In this document: piece by piece, positions 18,055 to 25,908 of the stretch
Layout of the letters: every line of letters starts with the position of its first letter
How positions within the stretch are numbered: position 1 is the first letter of the stretch
Assembly: GCF_025821625.1 (NCBI RefSeq)
Contig: NZ_JACKSH010000151.1
Span: 104,283 to 168,282 of the forward strand
DNA: 64,000 nucleotides
Direction: 5' to 3'
Source: Mycolicibacterium pyrenivorans
Lineage (GTDB): Bacteria > Actinomycetota > Actinomycetes > Mycobacteriales > Mycobacteriaceae
The notes under the pieces: model-generated
Told to the model about the DNA's origin: nothing
The model's input: the letters and a program-made list of their open reading frames with translations, nothing else
Database searches by the model: none
Program-made: the position numbers and the translations under genes

Positions 18055-19095
18055 TCAGGACGAGCGCCTCGACAATCCGATGGAGGCGGGGATCCCGTCA
18101 GCGCTGATGCGCTTGCGGAACACCCAGTAGGTCCACCCCTGATACATCAGCACCAACGGCAGCAGGGCGAGCGACGCCCACGTCATGATCCGCAGGGTGT
18201 ACGGCGTCGATGCACCGTTCTCGACGGTCACATTCCAGTCGGGGTTCAGCGTCGACGGCAACAGGTTCGGGTACATCGAGCCGAAGATCAGCACCGTCAC
18301 CGCCGCGACGACGACCACGGTGGACGCGAACGCCCAGCCTTCGCGGGTGCCCTGCCAGATCAGTGCCACGGCGATCAACAGCGCCACCACGGCGACCCCC
18401 AGCGCAATCCAGGTCCACGGCCGGCCGTAGGCGAGTTGGGTCCACAGCCCGAAAGCACCGGCGAGCACGATCGCCGGGACCGACAGCCCCCGGCCGAACC
18501 GCAGCGCATCGTCGCGGATGGTGCCCGACGTCTTCAGCGCGATGAACACCGATCCGTAGAACGCGAACAGCGACGCGGTGGCCAGTCCACCCAGCAGCGT
18601 GTAGGGGCTGAGAACGTCGCCGATCCCGGCCTTGGACTGGCCGTCGGCATCGATCGGCAGGCCCCGCAACAAGATTGCGAAAGCGACCCCCCACAGAACC
18701 GCAGGCAACCACGAGCCGAGCGCGATGCCGATGTCGGCCCATCGCCGCCATTGCGGATCGTTGATCTTGCCTCGCCACTCGATACCGACGACACGCAGGA
18801 TCATGCCGAAGAGGATTGCCAGCAGGGGTAGGTACAGCGCCGAGAACAGCGTGGCGTACCAGTTGGGGAAGGCCGCGAACATCGCCGCGCCCGCGGTGAT
18901 CAGCCAGACCTCGTTGGCGTCCCAGACGGGCCCGATGGTGTTGAGCACCGCGCGGCGACGGTCGTCGGTGTCGCCTTCGCCTGCCGATCCCAGCGGGGCC
19001 ATCAGCATGCCGACGCCGAAGTCGAACCCCTCGAGCACCAGGAAACCGAGGAACAGCACGGCGATCAGGTAGAACCACAGCTCATGGAGAGCCAC
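18055..19095 (-). CDS. cydB: cytochrome bd oxidase subunit II
   Basis: CydB is the structural subunit of the high-affinity, proton-pump-free quinol oxidase in the plasma membrane. The 346 residues hold about eight or nine helices. The start, LHELWFYLIAVLFLGFLVLEGFDFGVGML, is diagnostic, as are GPVWDANEVWLITAGAAMFAAFP and the end LMYQGWTYWVFRKRI. It lies nine bases after cydA in the operon cydA-cydB-cydD-cydC. Confidence 0.97.
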   Translation of the reverse strand: MALHELWFYLIAVLFLGFLVLEGFDFGVGMLMAPLGSAGEGDTDDRRRAVLNTIGPVWDANEVWLITAGAAMFAAFPNWYATLFSALYLPLLAILFGMILRVVGIEWRGKINDPQWRRWADIGIALGSWLPAVLWGVAFAILLRGLPIDADGQSKAGIGDVLSPYTLLGGLATASLFAFYGSVFIALKTSGTIRDDALRFGRGLSVPAIVLAGAFGLWTQLAYGRPWTWIALGVAVVALLIAVALIWQGTREGWAFASTVVVVAAVTVLIFGSMYPNLLPSTLNPDWNVTVENGASTPYTLRIMTWASLALLPLVLMYQGWTYWVFRKRISADGIPASIGLSRRSS

Positions 19096-19104
19096 GACGA
19101 CCTC

Positions 19105-20562
19105 CTAGTACGCGAACGACAGCGGTGCGACGTCGTCCTTGTCGGGCGGCGTCGGCGGCGCGGGCTCTGAATCGTGTTCCAGTGGACCCTCGGTCACGTA
19201 GCGGCGCATCAGGAAGAACCAGGCGACCGCCAGGGCGCCGTACAGCAGCGTGAACACCGCGAGGGAGAAGAGCACCGTTCCGGCCGCGTTGTTGGAAACG
19301 CCGTCCTGCACCACCATTCGCACCATCTGATCGCCGGTCGGATTGGGCACCACCACCCACGGCTGGCGGCCCATCTCGGTGAAGATCCAGCCGGCCGAAC
19401 TCGCAAGGAACGGTGTCGGGATGGTGAGCAGGGCGAACGTGCCGTACCACCGCTGGTCCGGGATTCGGCCCCTGCGGGTGAGCCAGAGGCTCAGCAGCGC
19501 GAACGCCACCGGCACCAGCAGCAGCCCGATCATCACGCGGAACGCCCAGTAGGTGACGAACAGGTTGGGCCGGTAGTTTCCTGGCCCGAACTTCTCCTCG
19601 GCCTGCTGCTGGAGGTCCTCGACCCCCTCGAGGGTCACCCCAGAGAACTTGCTCTCGGCCAGGAACGGCAGCACGTAGGGCACCTCGAGAACCCGGGTGA
19701 TGCTGTCGCAGTTGTTGTGCGTGCCGACGGTCAGGATCGAGAAGTCGGGGTCGGTCTCGGTGTGGCACAGCGATTCCGCGGAAGCCATCTTCATCGGCTG
19801 CTGCACGAACATCAACTTGCCCTGCACGTCACCGGTGGCCAGCAGGCCGACCGCAGCGACCAGCGCGACGAAGCTGCCCAGGATGGCGGCCGGGCGGTAC
19901 ATCGTGCGTGCCTCGGCCGCCTCGTCCCGCCTGTGTGAGCGGACCATGAGCCAGGCGCAGATGGCGGCGACGAACGCGCCCGCGGTCAGCAAGGACGCGG
20001 TGACGGCGTGCAGGAATGCCCAGATCGCCGTGTTGTTGGTCAGCAACGCGCCGAAGTCGACGAGCTCCGCGCGGCCGCTCTCGGGGTTGAACTTGGCGCC
20101 GACCGGATGCTGCATGAACGAGTTGGCGGCGATGATGAAGTATGCCGAGGCGTTGACACCGAAGGCGACGATCCAGATGCACGCCAGGTGCACCAGGCGC
20201 GGCAACCGGCTCCACCCGAAGATCCACAGCCCGATGAAGGTGGATTCGAAGAAGAAGGCGATCAGCCCCTCGAATGCCAGGGGCGCGCCGAAGATGTCAC
20301 CGACGAACCGGGAGTACTCGCTCCAGTTCATGCCGAACTGGAACTCCTGCACGATGCCGGTCGCAACTCCGATGGCGAAGTTGATCAGGAAGAGCTTCCC
20401 GAAGAACTTGGTGAGCCGGTACCACGCGGGGTTACCCGTGGCCACCCACACCGTCTGCATGACGGCGATCAGCGGGGCGAGGCCGATGGTCAGCGGGACG
20501 AAGATGAAGTGGTAGACGGTGGTGATGCCGAACTGCCACCGCGACACGTCCAGTGCGTCCAT
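19105..20562 (-). CDS. cydA: cytochrome bd oxidase subunit I
   Basis: CydA carries haems b558, b595 and d and the quinol site, and reduces oxygen to water. The 485 residues include H18 in VYHFIFVPLT (an axial haem ligand in the family) and the conserved NFAIGVATGIVQEFQFGMNWSEYS and FEGLIAFFFESTFIGLWIFGW helices. The quinol loop is short, as in actinobacteria. The C-terminal tail is acidic and Pro-rich. Expression of this oxidase usually rises when oxygen is low or the bc1-aa3 branch is blocked. The promoter region holds two dyads, listed separately. Confidence 0.97.
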   Translation of the reverse strand: MDALDVSRWQFGITTVYHFIFVPLTIGLAPLIAVMQTVWVATGNPAWYRLTKFFGKLFLINFAIGVATGIVQEFQFGMNWSEYSRFVGDIFGAPLAFEGLIAFFFESTFIGLWIFGWSRLPRLVHLACIWIVAFGVNASAYFIIAANSFMQHPVGAKFNPESGRAELVDFGALLTNNTAIWAFLHAVTASLLTAGAFVAAICAWLMVRSHRRDEAAEARTMYRPAAILGSFVALVAAVGLLATGDVQGKLMFVQQPMKMASAESLCHTETDPDFSILTVGTHNNCDSITRVLEVPYVLPFLAESKFSGVTLEGVEDLQQQAEEKFGPGNYRPNLFVTYWAFRVMIGLLLVPVAFALLSLWLTRRGRIPDQRWYGTFALLTIPTPFLASSAGWIFTEMGRQPWVVVPNPTGDQMVRMVVQDGVSNNAAGTVLFSLAVFTLLYGALAVAWFFLMRRYVTEGPLEHDSEPAPPTPPDKDDVAPLSFAY

Positions 20563-20593
20563 GCGCCACTCCCAGGGCTCAGCCTAATTCGTC

Positions 20594-20619
20594 CACTCTG
20601 CCTACGACAGAGTGTAGTA
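20594..20619. promoter_or_regulatory. two overlapping dyads in the cydA promoter, one BlaI/CopY-like
   Basis: Dyad one is CACTCTG (20594-20600), a seven-base spacer, then CAGAGTG (20608-20614). Dyad two is TACGACA (20603-20609), GAG, TGTAGTA (20613-20619), with six of seven bases paired, close to the TACTACA/TGTAGTA half-sites of BlaI/CopY repressors. Both lie 32-57 bases upstream of the cydA start, where a repressor would block the promoter. The regulator identity is inference. Confidence 0.5.
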
Positions 20620-20654
20620 GCTTCGTCGGCTCCCGGCGCAAGGGGCTTTGGGCC

Positions 20655-21248
20655 TCATTCGGGCGCTGGCGCCGCAGCCTCCTCATCGGCGGTGACCGGT
20701 CTCCTGTTCGCCGCGCGGATGAAGAAGGCCGAGACCACCTCGAAGACGCCGATGACGATGAGCCAGATGCCGACGACCATGGTCAACGTCGCCAGTGATT
20801 CGAACGGCGAGGCCAGCATGATCACACCGGCGATCAAACTGATGACGCCGATGAAGATCTCCCAGGCCCGGCCGGGAAGCGTGGGATCGGTGATCGCCGA
20901 CATCGCGGTGGCGACACCGCGGAAGATGAAGCCGATACCGATCCATATGGCCAGCAGCAGGATCGACTCCTGCAGGCTCAGGAAGCACAGCACGGCCAAG
21001 ACGATTGCGGCCGCACCGCTGACGAAGAGCAGGATCCGTCCGGTGGTCGACCCGTGCAGGCTGAAGGCGAGTACCACCTGCGATATGCCGGTGACCAACA
21101 GAAAGGCCCCGAAGAAGATGGCGGCCACGAGGATGGTGATGGCCGGCCAGACCAACACCATGATCCCGAGAATGACGGCGAGAACCCCAGAGAGCAGAGC
21201 GGACTTCCACAGGTGCTGCAACATGCTTGGGGGAGCGGCGGTTTCCAT
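20655..21248 (-). CDS. HdeD-family (DUF308) membrane protein
   Basis: A 197-residue protein with six predicted transmembrane segments arranged as three DUF308 hairpin repeats: VLAVILGIMVLVWPAITILV, IVLAVLCFLSLQESILLLAI and LIAGVIMLASPFESLATLTM. The W/S-P-F-x-S motif between paired helices is typical of HdeD, linked to acid stress in enterobacteria; its role here is unknown. The ATG encoding METAAPPS is chosen over a GTG 18 bases upstream. The gene lies upstream of cydA on the same strand, as I recall for Rv1624c. Confidence 0.85.
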   Translation of the reverse strand: METAAPPSMLQHLWKSALLSGVLAVILGIMVLVWPAITILVAAIFFGAFLLVTGISQVVLAFSLHGSTTGRILLFVSGAAAIVLAVLCFLSLQESILLLAIWIGIGFIFRGVATAMSAITDPTLPGRAWEIFIGVISLIAGVIMLASPFESLATLTMVVGIWLIVIGVFEVVSAFFIRAANRRPVTADEEAAAPAPE

Positions 21249-21320
21249 GCGCGCAGTCTGACACACCCGCGAAGGGCGACGCCCGATTTCGCGGTACGGC
21301 TGTGATGTCTCAACAGGGTC

Positions 21321-21336
21321 GTTAATGTTCCGTTAC
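21321..21336. promoter_or_regulatory. GlnR-like box upstream of the polar amino-acid ABC operon
   Basis: GTTAA-N6-GTTAC; on the other strand this reads GTAAC-N6-TTAAC. Actinobacterial GlnR boxes have GTnAC/GAAAC-type half-sites six bases apart. It lies about 107 bases before the substrate-binding protein gene. The 11-mer TTCCGTTACCG within it also occurs upstream of the branched-chain importer at 33135. The assignment is inference. Confidence 0.4.
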
Positions 21337-21442
21337 CGGCGCTGCGCGTCGGGTCATCGGTCGTTAACGTCCTTGGCTGGAGACGCCCGGAGGGGACTCC
21401 GGACAAGGGGCTGACGGCCCGAAGAAGAAAGTAGAGGCAATC

Positions 21443-22363
21443 GTGTTGGGTTCAATCCAAGACCGCCGGAGCAAGATCTGGCGCTTCGCGGCAGTGTTCG
21501 CCGCCACCGGTGCCCTGGCCCTTTCGGGGTGTTCCAGCAGTTCCGAACCGAGCGGCGGAGAAGATTCCCCGACGGCGGCCGCACCGGCGGAGAAGGTCGA
21601 TGCGATCGCCAACACCGTGCCCGAGGCCATCAAGTCGTCCGGCACTCTCATCATCGGCGTGAACATCCCCTACGCGCCGAACGAGTTCAAGGACCCCGAC
21701 GGCAAGATCGTCGGGTTCGACGTCGACCTGATGAACGCGATCGCCGGGACGCTGGGGCTGACGCCCGAATACCGCGAGGCCGACTTCGCCAAGATCATCC
21801 CGTCGATCCAGGGCGGCACGTTCAACGTGGGGATGTCTTCGTTCACCGACAGCAAGGAGCGCGAGGAGCAGGTCGATTTCGTGACGTACTTCTCGGCCGG
21901 GACGCTGTGGGCCCAGCCTGCGGGCGGTGACGTCGACCCGGAGAATGCGTGCGGCAAGAAGGTCGCCGTGCAGGCGACGACCGTTCAGGAGACCGAGGAG
22001 CTGCCCGCGCGGAGCCAGAAGTGCACCGACGCCGGCCAACCGGCCATCGAGATCGTCCCGTTCGACAGCCAGGACGCGGCCACCAATGCCGTCGTCCTCG
22101 GCCAGGCCGACGCCATGTCGGCGGACTCGCCGGTCACGCTGTACGCGATCAAGCAGACCAACGGCAAGCTGGAGCAGGCCGGCGAGGTGTTCGACTCGGC
22201 GCCCTACGGCTGGCCGGTGGAGAAGGGCTCACCGCTGGCCCAGTCGCTGCTGCAGGCGCTCGAGCACCTGATCGAGACCGGACAGTACAAGGAGATCGCG
22301 GCCAACTGGGGTCTCGAGGAGGGCATGATCGACAAGCCGGTGATCAACGGCGCGGTCTCCTGA
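21443..22363 (+). CDS. polar amino-acid ABC transporter, substrate-binding lipoprotein
   Basis: A 306-residue extracytoplasmic binding protein of the SBP_bac_3 family (glutamine, glutamate or other polar amino acids; the exact ligand cannot be read). The signal peptide ends in LALSGC with lipobox C30, so it should be acylated and anchored outside the membrane. The mature domain has VGFDVDLMNAIAGTLGL and GMSSFTDSKEREEQVDFVTYF, both typical of the family. GTG 21443 follows a purine-rich stretch; the next codon is TTG, an alternative start. It is the first gene of a three-gene importer operon, 19 bases before the permease. Confidence 0.93.
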   Translation: MLGSIQDRRSKIWRFAAVFAATGALALSGCSSSSEPSGGEDSPTAAAPAEKVDAIANTVPEAIKSSGTLIIGVNIPYAPNEFKDPDGKIVGFDVDLMNAIAGTLGLTPEYREADFAKIIPSIQGGTFNVGMSSFTDSKEREEQVDFVTYFSAGTLWAQPAGGDVDPENACGKKVAVQATTVQETEELPARSQKCTDAGQPAIEIVPFDSQDAATNAVVLGQADAMSADSPVTLYAIKQTNGKLEQAGEVFDSAPYGWPVEKGSPLAQSLLQALEHLIETGQYKEIAANWGLEEGMIDKPVINGAVS

Positions 22364-22382
22364 CCCACGGGGGCAAGTACAC

Positions 22383-23294
22383 ATGACTGATGTCGGCACG
22401 CCGCCACAAGCCATCGACGCCATCCCGTTGCGCCACCCCTGGCGTTGGGTGGCGGCGGTCGCCATCGTCGTCCTGGTGGGGCTGTTCCTGTACGGCGCCG
22501 CGACCAATGCGGCATACGGTTGGTCGACCTACCGGGAGTACCTGTTCAACGAGCGAATCATGCTCGGGGTGTTCAACACACTGCAGTTGACGGTCTACTC
22601 GATGGTCATCGGCATCGTGCTCGGCGTCGTGCTGACGATCATGCGACTTTCGTCGAACCCGGTGCTGGGTGCGGTGTCATGGGTGTTCCTGTGGATCTTC
22701 CGCGGCACCCCGGTGTACGTGCAGCTGGCGTTCTGGGGACTGTTCCCGACGATCTACCAGAACCTGCGGTTGGGTGTGCCTTTCGGGCCGTCGCTGTTCG
22801 AATTCGACCTGCAGGCCCTGTCCATACCCTTTGCGCTGGCGATCATCGGCCTGGCTCTCAACGAAGCCGCGTACATGGCCGAGATCATCCGCGCCGGCAT
22901 CACGTCGGTACCGGAGGGGCAGATGGAAGCGTCGACCGCACTGGGCATGTCCTGGGGGATGGCGATGCGGCGCACGGTGCTCCCGCAGGCGATGCGGGTG
23001 ATCATCCCGCCGACGGGCAATGAGGTCATCAGCCTGTTGAAGACCACGTCGCTGGTCACCGCGGTCCCATACTCGTTCGACCTGTACAGCATCGCGACCC
23101 GGGAGATCGCCGCGCGCACCTTCGAACCGGTCCCGCTGCTGTTGGTGGCCGCCACCTGGTACCTGGTGATCACCAGCATTCTGATGGTCGGACAGTTCTA
23201 TCTGGAGCGCTACTTCTCCCGAGGCGCGTCGCGCAAACTGACCACCAAACAACTCGAGGCGCTGGCCCTGGCGCAGCAACCGCCGGCCGGCTGA
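22383..23294 (+). CDS. polar amino-acid ABC transporter permease
   Basis: A 303-residue inner-membrane permease of the HisMQ/GlnP type. TM segments start near residue 22, and the family's TL-x-L region (FNTLQLTVYSMVIGIVLGVVL) and RGTPVYVQLAFW follow. The ATPase-coupling EAA loop is EIIRAGITSVPEGQMEASTALGMS. One permease gene is present, so the channel is likely a homodimer. It lies between the binding protein and the ATPase genes. Confidence 0.94.
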   Translation: MTDVGTPPQAIDAIPLRHPWRWVAAVAIVVLVGLFLYGAATNAAYGWSTYREYLFNERIMLGVFNTLQLTVYSMVIGIVLGVVLTIMRLSSNPVLGAVSWVFLWIFRGTPVYVQLAFWGLFPTIYQNLRLGVPFGPSLFEFDLQALSIPFALAIIGLALNEAAYMAEIIRAGITSVPEGQMEASTALGMSWGMAMRRTVLPQAMRVIIPPTGNEVISLLKTTSLVTAVPYSFDLYSIATREIAARTFEPVPLLLVAATWYLVITSILMVGQFYLERYFSRGASRKLTTKQLEALALAQQPPAG

Positions 23295-23305
23295 GAGGCA
23301 CACGT

Positions 23306-24088
23306 ATGACCGCTGAAGCGACGACCGGCAGACCGATGGTCAAGGCCGAACTCGTGTGCAAGGATTTCGGCGCGCTCAAGGTGCTCAAAGGCATCACGCT
23401 GGAGGTGCAGGAGGGCGAGGTGATGGTGCTTGTCGGCCCCTCCGGCTCCGGCAAGTCGACGTTCCTGCGCTGCATCAACCACCTGGAAACCGTCTCGGCG
23501 GGAAGGCTTTACGTCGACGGCAAGCTGGTCGGCTACAACGAGCGCGGCGGCAAACTCTACGAGATGAAGCCGCGCGATGTCGCCAGGCAGCGCCGCGAGG
23601 TCGGGATGGTGTTCCAGCACTTCAATCTGTTCCCGCACCGGACCGCATTGGGCAACATCATCGAAGCCCCGCTGAACGTGAAGGGCGTCAAGAAGAGCGA
23701 CGCGGTCGAGCGGGGCAAGGACCTGCTGGAACAGGTAGGGATGGCCGACAAGGCGGAAGCCTATCCGGCGCAGCTGTCGGGCGGACAGCAGCAACGGGTG
23801 GCGATCGCCCGGGCGCTGGCGATGGACCCGAAGCTGATGCTGTTCGACGAACCCACCTCGGCGCTGGATCCCGAATTGGTGGGCGAGGTGCTCGCCGTGA
23901 TGAAGAAGCTTGCCTCCGAGGGTATGACGATGGTGGTGGTGACCCACGAGATGGGCTTCGCGCGCGAGGTCGCCGACGAGGTGGTGTTCATGGACGCCGG
24001 CGTCGTGGTGGAGCGCGGTGACCCGGTCGAGGTGATGACGAACCCGAAACACGAACGGACGCAAGCGTTTCTGTCCAAGGTGATGTAA
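23306..24088 (+). CDS. polar amino-acid ABC transporter ATP-binding protein
   Basis: A 260-residue GlnQ/HisP-type ATPase that powers the importer. Walker A is GPSGSGKST, the Q-loop is VGMVFQHFNLFPH, the signature is LSGGQQQRV, Walker B is LMLFDEPTSALD and the switch His is in VVVTHEMGFAREVAD. Its start is 11 bases after the permease stop. A 17-residue segment (VGYNERGGKLYEMKPRD) lies between Walker A and the Q-loop, where short insertions are common in this subfamily. Confidence 0.95.
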   Translation: MTAEATTGRPMVKAELVCKDFGALKVLKGITLEVQEGEVMVLVGPSGSGKSTFLRCINHLETVSAGRLYVDGKLVGYNERGGKLYEMKPRDVARQRREVGMVFQHFNLFPHRTALGNIIEAPLNVKGVKKSDAVERGKDLLEQVGMADKAEAYPAQLSGGQQQRVAIARALAMDPKLMLFDEPTSALDPELVGEVLAVMKKLASEGMTMVVVTHEMGFAREVADEVVFMDAGVVVERGDPVEVMTNPKHERTQAFLSKVM

Positions 24089-24126
24089 CGCCCGACCCGG
24101 CCACGCCGCTGTGGCGGGCCGCTCAG

Positions 24127-25209
24127 GTGTTCCGTCTTCTCAGCTGCGTGTATGCGCTGGGCTTCCAGATCGCGATCAACCCGGATCTGGAGCATCCGGT
24201 CGCCGGTTGGCTGCTGTCCGCAGTCCTGATCGGCTGGAGCGCAGCGTGTGCGGTGGCCTATCTGCAGGGCTTCGGGCGCAGGCCCGCATGGGTGGTCGTC
24301 GAGATCGTGGTCGTGGTGGCGTTGATGCTGACGACCGAGCTCATCGCCTCCGACCAATGGGTGCTGGCCAACCAGTCGTGGCCGACCACGCTGTGGGCGA
24401 CCAACGCCACCATCTCCGCGGCGATCCTGTTCGGTCCGATCGCCGGGATGCTCACCGGTGTGGTGGTCATGGCCGCGGGTGCCGCGCTGAAGGGGTACGT
24501 GCACATCGACCTGAGCCGGAACGCCACCATCGTCATCGAGTTGGCCGTCGGCCTAGTCGTCGGGATGGCCGCCCAGACGGCCAGGCGTGCGCATGCGGAA
24601 CTGGAGAAGGCAGCCCGGCTTTCCGCGTCGATCGAGGAGCGGGAGCGGCTGTCGCGCCAGGTCCATGACGGCGTGATCCAGGTGCTGGCGCTGATGGCGC
24701 GCCGGGGACGGGAAATCGGGGGAGAGACGGCGGAGTTGGCGGAACTGGCCGGAGAGCAGGAACGGGCGCTGCGGCGTCTTGTCAATGCCGGTGACGCCGA
24801 ACCCCGGGACGGCGCGACAGCCGACATCGGGGCGCTGCTTCGGCGCCGGGCCTCCGACCGGGTGTCGGTGAGCGTGCCCGCCGAGCCCGTGCTGCTCGAG
24901 GCGGCGGTGGCCGACGAGTTCTTCGCCGCGGTGTGCAACGCGCTCGATAACGCCGAGACCCACGCCGGTCCCGACGCCCGCGCGTATGTTCTCCTCGAGG
25001 ATCTCGGCGACTCCGTCACGGTGAGCGTGCGCGACGACGGCGTCGGGATTCCCGACGGCCGGCTCGAGGAAGCGGTCGGCCAGGGCCGCGCAGGCATAGC
25101 GAAATCCATCGTGGGACGTATGGACTGGCTGGGTGGACGAGCCGAGCTGAGCACGGATCCCGGATCCGGGACGGAATGGGAGCTGACCGTGCCGCGGAGG
25201 TCCCGGTGA
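24127..25209 (+). CDS. MacS-like sensor histidine kinase
   Basis: A membrane histidine kinase of the HisKA_3 (NarL-partner) class. Residues 1-150 hold about five membrane segments. The dimerisation and phosphoacceptor helix is ERERLSRQVHDGVIQVLAL with H180, and the ATPase domain has VCNALDNAETHA (N-box), DDGVGIPDG and GRAGIAKSIVGR (G-boxes). GTG 24127 is the first ordinary start, but the frame is open upstream and reads TPDPATPLWRAAQ, which resembles MacS N-termini, so the real start may be up to about 13 codons earlier at an unusual codon. The gene ends in a GTGA overlap with the regulator. Signal unknown. Confidence 0.85.
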   Translation: MFRLLSCVYALGFQIAINPDLEHPVAGWLLSAVLIGWSAACAVAYLQGFGRRPAWVVVEIVVVVALMLTTELIASDQWVLANQSWPTTLWATNATISAAILFGPIAGMLTGVVVMAAGAALKGYVHIDLSRNATIVIELAVGLVVGMAAQTARRAHAELEKAARLSASIEERERLSRQVHDGVIQVLALMARRGREIGGETAELAELAGEQERALRRLVNAGDAEPRDGATADIGALLRRRASDRVSVSVPAEPVLLEAAVADEFFAAVCNALDNAETHAGPDARAYVLLEDLGDSVTVSVRDDGVGIPDGRLEEAVGQGRAGIAKSIVGRMDWLGGRAELSTDPGSGTEWELTVPRRSR

Positions 25210-25865
25210 GCGAGGGAGCCACGACTGTCATGGTGGTCGACGACCACCCGATCTGGCGGGACGCGGTCGCCAGGGACCTGGCCGGCGACGGGTTCGACGT
25301 CGTGGCGACCGCGGACGGAGTGGGCTCTGCGAGACGGCGTGCCGCCGTCGTACAACCCGCCGTGGTGGTGATGGACATGCGGTTGGCCGACGGCGACGGG
25401 GCACAGGCCACGGCCGAGGTGCTGGCGGTGTCCCCGTCGTCGCGCGTCCTGGTGCTCTCGGCGTCCGACGAGCGCGACGACGTGCTCGAGGCCGTGAAGG
25501 CGGGGGCCATCGGATACCTGGTCAAGAGTGCCTCCAGGCAGGAACTAACCGAGGCGGTCCACGCGACCGCACAGGGGCGGGCCGTGTTCACTCCCGGCCT
25601 GGCCGGGCTGGTTCTGGGGGAGTACCGCCGCATCGCCAGGGACGCCGCCGGATCGGCAGAGCCGAAGGGGCCGACGCTGACCGACCGTGAAACCGAGGTG
25701 CTGCGCTACGTCGCCAAGGGGCTGACCGCCAAGCAGATCGCGTCGCGTCTGTCGCTGAGTCACCGCACGGTGGAGAACCACGTGCAGGCGACCTTCCGCA
25801 AGCTGCAGATCGGTAATCGGGTGGAACTGGCGCGGTACGCCATCGAACACGGGCTCGACGAGTAG
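25206..25865 (+). CDS. LuxR/NarL-family response regulator (MacR-like)
   Basis: A 219-residue partner of the kinase just upstream. The receiver domain starts VMVVDDHPIWRD, has phosphoacceptor D57 in VVVMDMRLADGDG and the Lys of GYLVKSAS. The C-terminal LuxR helix-turn-helix is LTDRETEVLRYVAKGLTAKQIASRLSLSHRTVENHV. GTG 25206 overlaps the kinase stop (GTGA); an upstream in-frame start at 25176 lies inside the kinase. The ABC genes upstream may be controlled by this pair, by proximity only. Confidence 0.92.
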   Translation: MSEGATTVMVVDDHPIWRDAVARDLAGDGFDVVATADGVGSARRRAAVVQPAVVVMDMRLADGDGAQATAEVLAVSPSSRVLVLSASDERDDVLEAVKAGAIGYLVKSASRQELTEAVHATAQGRAVFTPGLAGLVLGEYRRIARDAAGSAEPKGPTLTDRETEVLRYVAKGLTAKQIASRLSLSHRTVENHVQATFRKLQIGNRVELARYAIEHGLDE

Positions 25866-25908
25866 TTGTACTCATCCGCTGTCGCCGCGCCGCTGCGACG
25901 ATGGCGGC

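Noticed and set aside
16265..18130. Plus-strand open frame of 621 codons opposite cydD/cydC
   Set aside because: Antisense to two ABC genes with all motifs intact; low-complexity Arg/Gln/His composition.
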